From: CAVXUB01 sp963764805
GTDB taxonomy: Bacteria; Actinomycetota; Acidimicrobiia; Acidimicrobiales; Bog-793
Reading direction: 5' to 3'
Assembly (NCBI GenBank): GCA_963764805.1
Contig: CAVXUB010000001.1
Span: 496,001 to 560,000 of the forward strand
DNA: 64,000 bases
Shown here: piece by piece, positions 25,843 through 34,648 of the stretch
How positions within the stretch are numbered: position 1 is the first letter of the stretch
Layout: each line of letters begins with the position of its first letter
The notes under the pieces: model-generated
What the model was told of the DNA's origin: nothing
What the model saw: only the letters and a program-made list of their open reading frames with translations
The model's database searches: none
Made by a program: the position numbers and the translations under genes

Positions 25843-26782
25843 CAAGAGGATCCGCCAGGTGCCGAACGCCGACTACCACGACTCGGCGTCCGAGTCGGCG
25901 ATAGCCACGTCGACCGGGATCGAGGCGACGGGGCGGCGGACAGGCGCCCACGTCTCGACGATGGTGGTGGCCGCCGAGGGAGACTCCGGCGAGGTCCAGA
26001 CCGGGACCGGCTACTCGGCCGGCAGGGCGCCGGGCGATCTCGACGTCGAGAGGGCCGCCGACGACGCGGTGATGCGGGCCGTGCGGATGCTCGGCGCCAC
26101 GAAACCTCCCTCCGGCACCGTCACCGTCGTGCTCGACAAGCGAGTCGCGGCGACGCTCTTGTCGATCCTCTCGGGGACCCTGTCGGGCGAGGAGGTGGCA
26201 AAGGGCCGCTCGCTCTTCGCCGGCCGGCTCGGCGAGCCGGTGGCGGCGCCGACGCTGACGCTCGTAGAGGATCCGACGGATCCAGCCGCCTTCGGGGCGG
26301 CCCGCTACGACTCCGAAGGTCTGGCCACCCGCCCCGTGACCTTGGTGGAGCAAGGACGCTTGACCGCTTACCTCTACGACACCTACGCCGGGCGGTTGGC
26401 GGGGGCAGCTTCCACGGCTTCAGCGGTGCGTGCCGGGTTCAAGGGAACGCCGACGGTCGGTGCCCGCGCTGTCTCGCCGGCGCCCGGCCGGCTGGACGAG
26501 GCGGGGGTGTTGCAGTCGGTCGGCGAGGGCCTGTTCGTGCAGTCGGTGACCGGTATCCACTCGGGCGTCAACACCGTCTCGGGCGACTTCTCGGTCGGGG
26601 CGTCGGGACTGATGATCCGCGACGGGGCGCTGGCGGAACCGGTGCGCGAGATCACCGTCGCATCGACCATCCAGCGGATGCTGCAGCACATCGTCGCCAT
26701 CGGGTCCGATCTCGAGTGGCTGCCGGGCAACTCCTGCGGGCTGACGCTCGCCATCGCCGGCATGTCGATGAGCGGTGCCTGA
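25676..26782 (+). CDS. tldE: TldE/PmbA-like protein, C-terminal part
   Basis: This continues TldE in the next frame: LDLWRSELSSFATSDKVAMALELEKLA, ESAIATSTGIEATGRRTGAHVSTMVVAAEGD, VLDKRVAATLLSILSGTLSGEEV and VTGIHSGVNTVSGDFSVGASGLMI, ending in NSCGLTLAIAGMSMSG. As in TldE/PmbA, no HExxxH motif is present. The ATG at 25676 lies before the join and is not a genuine start. It overlaps the PHP gene. Confidence 0.78.
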   Translation: MTTPRFATPDEHVGLAEPDGVEAADLDLWRSELSSFATSDKVAMALELEKLAKAGDKRIRQVPNADYHDSASESAIATSTGIEATGRRTGAHVSTMVVAAEGDSGEVQTGTGYSAGRAPGDLDVERAADDAVMRAVRMLGATKPPSGTVTVVLDKRVAATLLSILSGTLSGEEVAKGRSLFAGRLGEPVAAPTLTLVEDPTDPAAFGAARYDSEGLATRPVTLVEQGRLTAYLYDTYAGRLAGAASTASAVRAGFKGTPTVGARAVSPAPGRLDEAGVLQSVGEGLFVQSVTGIHSGVNTVSGDFSVGASGLMIRDGALAEPVREITVASTIQRMLQHIVAIGSDLEWLPGNSCGLTLAIAGMSMSGA

Positions 26783-27464
26783 CGAGGATCTGCCTCGGCC
26801 GGCGGGCACGGTCCGGGTCGACTGCCATTCGCACACGATGTGGTCGGGGGACTGCACGACGACACCGGACGAGCTCGTCGGAGCGGTGGCGGCTTCAGGG
26901 CTGGACGTGCTCTGCATCACCGACCACGGGACGATCGCCGGTGCTCTCGCTCTCGCAGCCTCCGGAAGGCTGGCGTGCCGCGTCGTCGTAGGCCAGGAGC
27001 AGCGGACCCCGGAGGGCGAGGTGATCGGCCTGTTCCTGAGCGAGAGGCTGGCGCCCGGGATGCGCTCGGCTGCCGAGGCGGCGCAGGTGATCCGCCGGCA
27101 GGGAGGGCTCGTCTACATCCCGCACCCTTTCGACCCGATGCGGCACCGGCTGTCGGATCGTGCGCTGGCCGGACTCGCCGGCGAAGGCTTGATCGACGTC
27201 GTCGAGGTGCTCAACGCCAAGACCTCGCTGCAGCATCTGAACGAGGCGGCATTGTCGTTCGCCGACGGGCATGGCTTGGCGCGAGGTGCCGGCAGCGATG
27301 CCCACGTGCCGGAGGCCCTGGGATCCGCCTACGTCGAGATGCCCGACTTCAGCGACGCACCGTCGTTCCTGGAGGCGCTGCGCCACGGGCGTGTCGTCGG
27401 GCGCCACTTCGACGCCGCCCGCGAGTGGCGGCCGCGGATCGTGCCGTCGACGTCCGAGCTATGA
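26775..27464 (+). CDS. PHP-domain metal-dependent phosphoesterase
   Basis: GTG 26775 overlaps the tldE stop. The 229-residue protein shows the PHP metal-site motifs: DCHSHTMWSGDCTTTPDEL, CITDHGTIAG, VVVGQEQRT, PHPFDP and GSDAHVPEALGSAYVEMPDF. Such stand-alone PHP proteins hydrolyse phosphoester or phosphomonoester substrates, for example RNase AM-like 3',5'-nucleotide phosphatases. It is the last gene of the AIM24-tldD-tldE-PHP run and is convergent with FmdB. Confidence 0.85.
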   Translation: MPDEDLPRPAGTVRVDCHSHTMWSGDCTTTPDELVGAVAASGLDVLCITDHGTIAGALALAASGRLACRVVVGQEQRTPEGEVIGLFLSERLAPGMRSAAEAAQVIRRQGGLVYIPHPFDPMRHRLSDRALAGLAGEGLIDVVEVLNAKTSLQHLNEAALSFADGHGLARGAGSDAHVPEALGSAYVEMPDFSDAPSFLEALRHGRVVGRHFDAAREWRPRIVPSTSEL

Positions 27465-27806
27465 GGCAGCCGCCGCGGCCGCGGTCTTCGAGGTCGAGGC
27501 GGGCTCCGCCTTGGTCTCGGGCTTGCTCTCGGCCTTCGACTCGGTCTTCGTCTCGCTCTTGGCCGCCTCGGTCTTGGAGGTTTCGCTCTTCTCGGAGGAC
27601 GAGGACGCCGCCGTCGAGGTGGCACTCTGCGACCGGCTGTCGGTCTTGTAGAAGCCGCTTCCCTTGAACACGATGCCGACGCTGCCGAAGACCTTCCGCA
27701 GCTCCCCGTCGCATGCCGGGCAAACCGTCAGCGGAGCGTCGCTGAAGGCCTGGACGGCCTCGAGGCGCTCGCCACACTGCCTGCAGCGGTACTCGTACGT
27801 CGGCAT
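27459..27806 (-). CDS. FmdB family zinc-ribbon protein with Lys/Glu/Ser-rich tail
   Basis: MPTYEYRCRQCGERLE and CPACDGELRKVFGSVGIVFKGSGFYKTD form the FmdB CxxC...CxxC zinc ribbon. The following 60 residues are low-complexity Ser/Thr/Glu/Lys/Ala. The start ATG 27806 has AGGGAG upstream. A perfect CIRCE lies 49 bases upstream of its start. The family is often called a putative regulator, but its activity is unproven. Confidence 0.88.
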   Translation of the reverse strand: MPTYEYRCRQCGERLEAVQAFSDAPLTVCPACDGELRKVFGSVGIVFKGSGFYKTDSRSQSATSTAASSSSEKSETSKTEAAKSETKTESKAESKPETKAEPASTSKTAAAAAAS

Positions 27807-27854
27807 CCGTTATCTCCCTGGTGCTGCGGGGCGGTCCGCCCGCGTCGCAGCCCC

Positions 27855-27881
27855 TTAGCACTCCACCCTTACGAGTGCTAA
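27855..27881. promoter_or_regulatory. CIRCE operator (HrcA-binding site), perfect match
   Basis: TTAGCACTC-N9-GAGTGCTAA is present without mismatches, the canonical CIRCE element bound by the heat-shock repressor HrcA. It sits in the intergenic region between fmdB (-, start 49 bases away) and moeA (+, start 11 bases away). CIRCE normally controls groESL or dnaK operons; no chaperone gene is nearby. The spacing favours control of fmdB, with moeA possibly co-regulated. Confidence 0.9.
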
Positions 27882-27892
27882 GTATAGGCGGC

Positions 27893-29162
27893 ATGGCTCT
27901 CACGCCGCTCGCCGAAGTGCAGCAACTGGTCCTCGCGTCCTGCGAGACGCTGCCGGCGGAGAGGGTTGCTCTGGCGGACGCCCTCGGCCTCGTTCTCGCC
28001 GAGCAGGTGGTGGCCCCCGAGAGCACTCCCCCGTTCGCCAACTCGGCGATGGACGGCTACGCAGTCATCGCCGCCGACACGGCGATGGCGTCCGAGCAGG
28101 CTCCTTCTCGCCTCTCCGTCCTCGAAACCATCGCCGCCGGCCACGCACCCTCCACCTCCCTCGGTCCCGGCCAGGCTGCCCGGATCATGACGGGCGCCCC
28201 GCTCCCGGCTGGCGCCGACGCCGTCGTGATGGTCGAGAACACCTCGCCGGCCGGAGGCGGAGGCGTCTCCGCGACGACCCCCGAGGAGGTGCTGATCAGG
28301 GTGCCCGCCCGAGGGGGCGACCACGTGCGCGGGGTCGGGAGCGACATCGCCGCCGGCACCCTGGTCTTCGAAACCGGGACGGAGCTCGGCCCGGCGCAGC
28401 TCGGTGTGCTGGCGAGCCTCGGCATCGACGCGGTGCGAGCGCACCGGCGCCCCGTCGTCGGCGTGCTCTCGACCGGCGACGAGCTGGTCGACGGGGGAGG
28501 CGAGCTGCGGCCCGGCCAGATCCGTGACTCGAACCGGCGAACGCTGCTGGCGACTGTGGCCGGCGACGGTTTCGAGGCGGTGGACCTCGGGATCGCCCGC
28601 GACGACGAGGCCGTCGTCCGTAACACCCTGGCCGGGGCCCTCGAGCGATGCGACGCGATCCTCACGAGCGGCGGGGTCAGCGTTGGCGACTTCGACTACG
28701 TGAAGGTGGTGTTGGACAAGCTGGCCGCCGAGCGGGGCGGCTTCATGCGCTCGATCGGGATTGCGATCCGCCCGGCGAAGCCCTTCGCCTTCGGCCTCAT
28801 CGAGCCTGGCCGGCGACCCGTGTTCGGCCTGCCTGGCAACCCGGTCTCCTCGATCGTCAGTTATGAGCTGCTGGCACGGCCGGCGCTGCGGCTGATGGCC
28901 GGCAGGCAGCCGGCGATGCGCCGCACGATCAGGGCGGTCGCCGGCGAGGACTTCGGGCGCCATCCCGACGGCAAGCTGCACCTGCTGCGAGTGGTGGCGA
29001 CCTTCGGGGAGGACGGCCGGCTAGTCGCCGCGGTCGGCCGGCGGCCAGGGCTCGCACCAGTTGGGGGCGATGGCCACAGCCAACGCCTTGGCGCTGTTGC
29101 CGGACGGGGACGGCGTCCGGCAAGGTGAGGCCGTGGACCTGCTACTGCTCTCGTCGCCGTAG
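27893..29162 (+). CDS. moeA: Molybdopterin molybdenumtransferase MoeA (gephyrin-like), C-terminus frameshifted
   Basis: ATG 27893 lies just after CIRCE. The first 30 residues and SALTMDGYAV-like region (PFANSAMDGYAVIAADT), RIMTGAPLPAGADAVVMVENT, VGVLSTGDELV, RDSNRRTL, LTSGGVSVGDFDYVK, FGLPGNPVSSIVSYELLARPALRLM and a C-terminal beta-barrel are typical of MoeA. The literal frame stops at 29128, but the conserved C-terminus (HQLGAMATANALALLPDGDG...) resumes in the next frame and ends at 29162, so one extra C near 29050 is inferred. MoeA inserts molybdate into adenylylated molybdopterin. A Glp-like cell-division role is possible given the GlpR-like neighbour. Confidence 0.85.
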
Positions 29163-29171
29163 GCTGATGGA

Positions 29172-30185
29172 GTGGTAACGACTCCGCTCGTCGACGGCTT
29201 CTCACGGGTCGTCAAGGACCTCCGCATCTCGGTCACCGACCGCTGCAACTTCCGCTGCACGTACTGCATGCCGAGCGAGGGCATGCAATGGCTGCCTCGC
29301 GAGGAGTTGCTCAGCTTCGAGGAGATCGTGAGGCTGGCTCGGGTGTTCGTGGAGCGTTTCGGGCTGGACGGGATCAGGTTGACCGGCGGCGAGCCGACGG
29401 TGCGTGCCCACCTGCCCCGGCTCGTCTCGATGCTCGCCAACCTCCGCCGGCCCGACGGGGAGCCGATCGACCTCTCGATGACGACGAACGGGGCGACTCT
29501 CGGGCTGCTCGCCGAGCAGCTGCGCGACGCCGGGCTGCAGCGGCTGAACATCTCCTGCGACTCGCTGCGGGCGGATCGCTTCGCAGCGATGACGGGCCGC
29601 GATGCGCTCGACCGGGTGATGGACGGGATCGATTCTGCGCTGGCTACCGGGTTTGCTCCCGTGAAGCTCAACGCGGTCCTCGTAAGGGGCGTGAACGACG
29701 ACGAGATGGTGGACTTCGCCCGCTTCGGGCGGGAGCGGGGCGTGCAGCCCCGGTTCATCGAGTTCATGCCTCTCGACGCCAGCGGGGCCTGGACGATCGA
29801 CAAGGTCGTGCCGGCCGAGGAGATCGTTGCCGCCATCGATGCTGTCTATCCGGTGGAGCCGGTCGGCTCGGGCCCGGTCGGGAGCGAGCCGGCAGCCCGC
29901 TGGCGCTACAAGGACGGCGGCGGTGAGTTCGGCGTGATCGCCTCGGTCACCAGGCCGTTCTGCTCGTCCTGCGACCGGGTGCGGATCACTGCCGAGGGGC
30001 AGTTCCGCACATGCCTGTTCGCCACCGACGAGTTCGACCTGCGGGCGATCCTGCGGGGCGGCGGCTCCGACGACGACCTGGTCAGCGCCATCGTCGCCGC
30101 CGTCGGGACGAAGTGGGCTGGCCACATGATCGGCAGGGTCGAGTTCATCCGTCCGGCGAGGTCGATGAGCCAGATCGGCGGATAG
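29172..30185 (+). CDS. moaA: GTP 3',8-cyclase MoaA
   Basis: GTG 29172 starts 9 bases after the corrected moeA stop. The radical-SAM cluster CNFRCTYC (Cys25, 29, 32), the GGEPTVR motif, and the second FeS ligands FCSSCDRVRITAEGQFRTCLF are intact, and the protein ends in Gly-Gly as the MoaA C-terminus requires. The 337-residue length is normal. It makes the first molybdenum-cofactor intermediate from GTP together with MoaC. Confidence 0.95.
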   Translation: MVTTPLVDGFSRVVKDLRISVTDRCNFRCTYCMPSEGMQWLPREELLSFEEIVRLARVFVERFGLDGIRLTGGEPTVRAHLPRLVSMLANLRRPDGEPIDLSMTTNGATLGLLAEQLRDAGLQRLNISCDSLRADRFAAMTGRDALDRVMDGIDSALATGFAPVKLNAVLVRGVNDDEMVDFARFGRERGVQPRFIEFMPLDASGAWTIDKVVPAEEIVAAIDAVYPVEPVGSGPVGSEPAARWRYKDGGGEFGVIASVTRPFCSSCDRVRITAEGQFRTCLFATDEFDLRAILRGGGSDDDLVSAIVAAVGTKWAGHMIGRVEFIRPARSMSQIGG

Positions 30186-30190
30186 CCCGT

Positions 30191-30305
30191 GCGGCCGTTC
30201 AGGCCGCATCCGCTGTGGTCATGCGGCCGTTAGGGCCGCATTCGCGGGTAGTCGAGCGGCCGTTCGGGCCAGGTCGGCGGGTACTCGCGCGGCCGTTTGG
30301 GCCGC
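30191..30305. repeat. Four hairpin units at 32-33-bp intervals between moaA and moaC
   Basis: GCGGCCGTTCAGGCCGC-like units start at 30191, 30223, 30256 and 30289. Each folds as GCGGCC-loop-GGCCGC, although the third lacks its final GC. Between them the spacer keeps a loose pattern, so the unit is about 33 bp. No coding function is supported; a transcriptional attenuator, a nucleoid or protein-binding array, or a small repeat family are possible. Confidence 0.7.
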
Positions 30306-30441
30306 ATCCGGTGTGCAGCAACCTACGTAGGACGTCGCCTACTGCGCACGAGATCGCCAGCACCCGTCCCGGTCGTTCCTGCTCAGGGCGTTCGTACTAG
30401 GACTTCGGCAGGGGTCGGCCGGGGGAAATAAGCTCTCCCCA

Positions 30442-30945
30442 ATGCCCGAGCGTGGTCTCACTCATGTCGATCCTCTCGGCCGGGCGAGGATGGTCGACGT
30501 CACTCCCAAGGAGGCGACGCACCGGAGGGCGCTCGCCCGCTGCCGGGTGGAGATGCTCCCCGAGACCACGGCCAAGGTCGCCAGCAATGCCATCACGAAG
30601 GGCGACGTCCTCGGGGCTGCACGTATCGCGGGCATCCAAGCCGCAAAACGCACCGCCGACCTCATCCCCCTCTGCCACCCCCTGCTCGTCGGATCCGTCT
30701 ACATCGACTTCACGCTCGGCGACGACTACGTCGAGGTCGAGACGCAGGTCGAGACCGTTGACCGGACCGGCGTCGAGATGGAGGCGCTGACCGCCTGCGC
30801 GGTGGCGGCGCTGACCATCTACGACATGTGCAAGTCTGCCGACCGATCGATGAAGATCGGCGAGCTCGCTCTGTGGGAGAAGACGGGAGGGCGATCGGGG
30901 ACGTGGCGCCGCGGCGAAAGACCCGCCGCAATGCCTGAATCCTGA
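30442..30945 (+). CDS. moaC: Cyclic pyranopterin monophosphate synthase MoaC
   Basis: The 167-residue protein carries the MoaC motifs RMVDVTPKEATHR, GDVLGAARIAGIQAAKRTADLIPLCHPL, and TGVEMEALTACAVAALTIYDMCKSADR. It lies about 250 bases after moaA, beyond the hairpin repeats. MoaC converts 3',8-cH2GTP to cPMP. Length is slightly long at the C-terminus, with a basic GTWRRGERPAAMPES tail. Confidence 0.93.
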   Translation: MPERGLTHVDPLGRARMVDVTPKEATHRRALARCRVEMLPETTAKVASNAITKGDVLGAARIAGIQAAKRTADLIPLCHPLLVGSVYIDFTLGDDYVEVETQVETVDRTGVEMEALTACAVAALTIYDMCKSADRSMKIGELALWEKTGGRSGTWRRGERPAAMPES

Positions 30946-31019
30946 GCGCACCATCCACCAGTCTGAGCGGCCCCGGCGGTAGGGTCGCAACCCAATCGAG
31001 CAGGCCGAGGAGCGAACGC

Positions 31020-31649
31020 ATGAGCGCTGGCGCCGCGATCATCCTGATCCTGGTCCTTGTATGGATCGCAGCCCTGACACCGATGATCCTGCGGAAGATG
31101 GCAGAACGTGAGACCGTCGTCTCCGTCGACCGCTTCCACGACAGCCTCCGCGTGTTGCGGTTGGCGCATCCCCGTCTCGTCGCCGCCTCGCAGCAGGCGG
31201 GCACCTACGCCGGTCCGATCGGGCCGGTTTCCCGCGTGGCTATGAGCGGTCCCGCCGAGGTCCCAAGGCCTGTGGCGAGCAAGCGGGCAGTACCGGCTCC
31301 TGCACCTGTCACCTCCCAGCGCCGCCGCCGGGTGCTGGCATATCTGGGCGGGGCATTGTTCGTGACGGTCGTCCTCGGCAGCGTGCCCTCATTGCGGGTC
31401 GCCTGGGACGTGTCGCTGATGATGCTGGCACTGGCCGCCGTCTACATCGGCTTGCTCGTGTACCTCCACAGGCTCGCCCTCGAGCGCTCCCGGAAGGTGA
31501 TCTACCTGCACGGCGGCAACGAGCTGCGGGTCCCCGCCCCGGTCGTCGCCGGCGCTGCGGGAATGTGCCATGTGGGACCGCTGCGGGCCGGGACTCCTGA
31601 GCCTGATCCCTTCGAGGACACCGTGCCGATGGAGGTCGTGCTCGTCTGA
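31020..31649 (+). CDS. SepX/GlpR-like divisome membrane protein (tentative)
   Basis: An N-terminal helix (AAIILILVLVWIAALTPMILRKM) is followed by a roughly 80-residue soluble linker ending in QRRRR, then two adjacent membrane helices and a short C-terminus. This topology matches actinobacterial SepX/GlpR, a receptor for the MoeA-like Glp in cell division, and those genes commonly lie with moeA. GAGGAGCG-like upstream DNA supports ATG 31020. Function is inferred from topology and synteny only. Confidence 0.6.
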   Translation: MSAGAAIILILVLVWIAALTPMILRKMAERETVVSVDRFHDSLRVLRLAHPRLVAASQQAGTYAGPIGPVSRVAMSGPAEVPRPVASKRAVPAPAPVTSQRRRRVLAYLGGALFVTVVLGSVPSLRVAWDVSLMMLALAAVYIGLLVYLHRLALERSRKVIYLHGGNELRVPAPVVAGAAGMCHVGPLRAGTPEPDPFEDTVPMEVVLV

Positions 31650-31806
31650 TCGGGTCCCTCGGCGCAAGGGTCTGATGAGTACGACCTGTTACCGCGTCTG
31701 CTCTCTGGGGTCGTGCAGTCCGAGAACTCAGCCTCGTCCGCCGATCAACCTCAGGCGATCGCTCCGCTACGCTGCTTGTTCCGGCCAGGTCCCGCCAGGC
31801 CTCCCG

Positions 31807-31879
31807 GGGGTGTAGCTCAGCTGGTAGAGCGCCACGTTCGCAACGTGGAAGTCGGCGGTTCGAGTCCGCTCACCTCCAC
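31807..31879 (+). tRNA. tRNA-Ala (anticodon CGC)
   Basis: The 7-bp acceptor stem GGGGGTG/CACCTCC has one wobble. The D-arm is AGCTCAGCTGGTAGAGC, the anticodon arm CCACG-TTCGCAA-CGTGG carries anticodon CGC, and the T-arm is GGTTCGAGTCC. The discriminator is A, and CCA is not encoded. It marks the upstream border of the accessory region carrying IS21 and the toxin-antitoxin genes. Confidence 0.94.
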
Positions 31880-32124
31880 ACGCAACAGTCCAGGTAAGAG
31901 CCGGTCTTAGGACCGTCTCTCCTTCTTGCCGGTTGGCGGCGTGCGCGATTCGTGCGCGATGGCGCCACACACGCCACACATGACAGCTGCTGACAGCTGC
32001 TGCTGCTGCTCCGGCCGAACCGCCTTGGCGACAGTTTCAGCCGCGCGGCATGGAGCCGGGGCGCACGGGGTGGATAGGAGTCGGCGATGAATCCCTGAGC
32101 GCCACAGGTTCGAGCTGACCGTCT

Positions 32125-32346
32125 TCATTTGCGGTCCATCGGCTCCTCCGCTGCTCTCACGTCGACCGATAGCTCGCCTTGAACGCCAACGCCCGCCAAG
32201 TGGCGCGAGATGGCCTTCTGCGCTTCGACGTCGGAACGTAGCCACCTGCCCCCGGATGACGCTCCGCATGAACAGCGCCAACGCCACAGGGAGTGCGTCC
32301 CGTGCATCCCGCGCTTCTCAATGACCCCTGCGTGATGCTGCATCAC
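32125..32346 (-). CDS. Possible small protein with CSCG motif
   Basis: The 73-residue frame starting MMQHHAGVIEKRG contains RWRCSCGASSGGRW then SDVEAQKAISRHLAGV, reminiscent of short phage or plasmid proteins with a CxC knuckle. Its base composition is less extreme than the housekeeping genes. No ribosome binding site is convincing. Listed because it is the only coherent frame in 31880-32400. Confidence 0.35.
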   Translation of the reverse strand: MMQHHAGVIEKRGMHGTHSLWRWRCSCGASSGGRWLRSDVEAQKAISRHLAGVGVQGELSVDVRAAEEPMDRK

Positions 32347-32407
32347 CGCTCGGGCTCCGTGTGGGCTGCTGTGAGGACTAGGGCAATCCGGCCCTGATCG
32401 CGAACTT

Positions 32408-32737
32408 TCACGAGGGGCGCCTACTGACCTTCACCAATCTATACCCGTTGCGCACCTCACACCTCCCGATCTGCTTATTACCCTCAAACATCCCCAGCTC
32501 CGTCGGAAGATCGAGGCTCGACCAAAGCTCGAAGCCTGCACCCGGCACGATGATGGCCGCGGACGATTCTCCTGGTGAGACTTCGCCATCCCATAGAAGA
32601 ACCATCGCGTCCCAGCTCCCTGCGTCAGAGAGCCGAAATTGGCAACGATATCTAGATTGAATCGCACGATGTCGACCGACGGCAGACGGCAGGAGAGAGA
32701 CGGTGCCAGAAAATAGTAGTGGTAGGGCCTCGCTCAT
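32408..32737 (-). CDS. Hypothetical protein with EF-Tu-like beta-barrel pattern
   Basis: The 109-residue protein (FSGTVSLLPSAVGRHRAIQSRYRCQFRL, WDAMVLLWDGEVSPGESSAAIIV, FEGNKQIGRCEVRNGYRLVKV) resembles the small actinobacterial proteins built on the EF-Tu domain II/III-like barrel, often adjacent to mobile or defence genes. AT content is higher than in neighbours, suggesting transfer. Biochemical role unknown. Confidence 0.6.
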   Translation of the reverse strand: MSEALPLLFSGTVSLLPSAVGRHRAIQSRYRCQFRLSDAGSWDAMVLLWDGEVSPGESSAAIIVPGAGFELWSSLDLPTELGMFEGNKQIGRCEVRNGYRLVKVSRRPS

Positions 32738-33021
32738 TCACCACCCTCCGTCCACTGATCACTTCTTCTTCACTTGCGGGTGTCGGAGTGCAGCCTACTG
32801 ATGTGGCCGACGCGATGCAGCCAGTGCACCAACCGACCGTACCGCCCCACCCTCCCCGCTATCCACGGACCGTGACCTTGAGCGAACTTCAACGCTGGCC
32901 ACGACCATCGCCGAGGCCCGCCTGGACCGCGAGCTGTTCATCGGGCCCTGCGAGGGTTGGGAGTGCGGCTGGGCGATCGAGGGGAAGCGGAGCCCACGGT
33001 CCGCGTCCTTGGCTAAAGACT
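32738..33021. other. No gene seen between the EF-Tu-like protein and the IS-disrupted gene
   Basis: About 280 bases without a coherent frame, codon bias or recognisable RNA. It likely includes the promoter of the minus-strand gene at 32408-32737 and the 3' flank of the disrupted gene. Confidence 0.4.
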
Positions 33022-33147
33022 TCACGAAGAGTGCCCATCGATTCCTTCGTCTGAGCGATCCGGCACGGCTGAGACGTCCGCGACATCTGGTCCGGAAGGT
33101 AGTTCATCCAGTGGTGCGTCGGCTGGCTCGCGTGGATATACGAAAGC
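33022..33147 (-). pseudogene. C-terminal part of a small membrane-protein gene interrupted by IS21
   Basis: On the minus strand this reads FVYPREPADAPLDELPSGPD...EGIDGHSS and stops at 33022. Joining it to 35565-35659 across the IS, using one copy of the 5-bp duplication, restores a single frame. The other half is described in the entry at 35565. Confidence 0.55.
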
Positions 33148-33325
33148 TGTTGGGCGTTCAACGAATCTCCGCGTTCCACGATCACCGCGACTCGCGATCT
33201 GTGATCAACGAAAGTCGCGGTTGACAAGAGCCAGCACTCCTCACTGAGACCATCCACCAGCGGGGCGAGCGGCTCCTCCAGTCTCTCGGGCGACCAAGCA
33301 CCGAGAACCGGAGGAGCCACCCCGC

Positions 33326-34648
33326 ATGATGACCCAGGAGGAGTACATGGACCTGTTGGCGATGCGCCGTCAGGGAAAGACGATCGGAGAGATCGCCGGG
33401 GAGCTCGGTTACCATCCGGCGACCATCTCCAAGTGGCTGGAGACCGGTGGCCCGCCGGCGAGGAGGGCAGTTGCACCGGCGGCGGCGGTGATCGACGAGC
33501 AGACGGGCGGCGCGGATCTCCGAGCTGCTGACCTCGTCGCCGGCGCTGCTGGCGACGAGCATCTTCGAGATCATCCGGGCCGAGGGCTTCACCGGCAGCT
33601 ACCCGTCGGTCGTTCGCCACGTGCGCGATCGGCGCGGACCGCGGTTTCGTGCCGCACCGGCCGTCAGCGTGCCGATCGAGACCGCTCCCGGCGAGGAATG
33701 CCAGTTCGACTGGTCCGACTGCAGCGCCTGGACGGAGCGTTGGGGGCTCGGGGAGGTGCACTGCTTCGGCGCCATCTTGTGCTGGAGCCGCTACCGGCGC
33801 TGGTGGTTCGCCTCATCGCTCGACCGGGAGCACACCTTCGAAGGCCTGGTGTCGTTCTTCGAGGAGGTCGGCGGCGTCACCCGCATCACCCGCACCGACC
33901 GGATGGGGGCGCTCGGCACGTCGCAGGGCAAGCGCTTCAAGCTGCATCCGCCGGCTGTCGAGTTCGCCCGCCACCACTCGATCGAGCTCGCCGTCTGCCA
34001 GGCGGGCGATGCCAAGCGCAAGGGCAAGACCGAGCGCCCGTTCAGAGACCTGAAAGAGACGTTCCTCAACGAGTGCGACGCCCTCGGGCCGCCCCGCGAC
34101 CTCGCCGAGCTGAGCTCACGCGGAGCTGAGTACCTGGCTGACTCGCGTCCATCCCCGTCCCCACTCGACGACGGGTGAGCCACCCGTCGAGCGCTTGGCC
34201 TCAGAGAAGCGCTTCTTGCGGGACCTCCCCCGGCGGCGCTTCGACACCGCCTACGTCGAGGACCGCCGTGTCCATCCGCGCCTGGCCGCTCGTCGAGTGG
34301 CAGGGCGTTGCCTACTCGGTCAGCCCCGAGGCGCTCGGCTACAAGGTCACCTGCCGCGTCGAGGTGGGCTCGCAGATCCTCGAGATCCACCTCGGCACTC
34401 GCCTCGTCGGGCGTCACGAGCTGCGGCGAGGCGCCACCGAGCCGGTCTTCGACCCGGCTCACCTGGCCGCCTGCGAGGCCATCGCCCTCGGCCGGACCCG
34501 CCCGCAGCTGACGCTGATCACCGGCAACGGCACCGTCCCGGCGGCGACCTCGGCACGACTCGACCTCGGCGAGGGCGACTACGAGGTCGAGGTTCCCGAC
34601 CTCGCCGCTCGTTACGGCGGCTGCGAGTGCAGCGGGCAGCTGCCGTGA
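33326..34648 (+). pseudogene. istA: IstA transposase, broken by several frame shifts
   Basis: Pieces of one IstA are found in three frames. N-terminal HTH: YMDLLAMRRQGKTIGEIAGELGYHPATISKWL (33326 onward). Catalytic core with ECQFDWSDCSAW, ITRTDRMGAL and KRKGKTERPFRDLKETFL (about 33495-34110). RFLRDLPRRRFDTAYVE (34195 frame) and a C-terminal beta domain WPLVEWQGVAYSVSPEALG up to 34648. At least three indels are needed. The DDE-type integrase would normally act with IstB; here it is probably inactive unless the indels are assembly errors. Confidence 0.8.

Noticed and set aside
30191..30305. CRISPR array
   Set aside because: Units are self-complementary hairpins with only about 15-base gaps, far shorter than spacers, and no cas genes are present.
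30011..30400. Frame encoding RPFGP-type 11-residue repeats across the moaA-moaC gap
   Set aside because: The repeats arise from the DNA hairpin units; the frame overlaps moaA and has no start signal.
34195..34644. Apparent istB N-terminal extension to 34195
   Set aside because: The extra sequence is istA read in another frame; GTG 34645 with the overlapping istA stop is the normal istB start.
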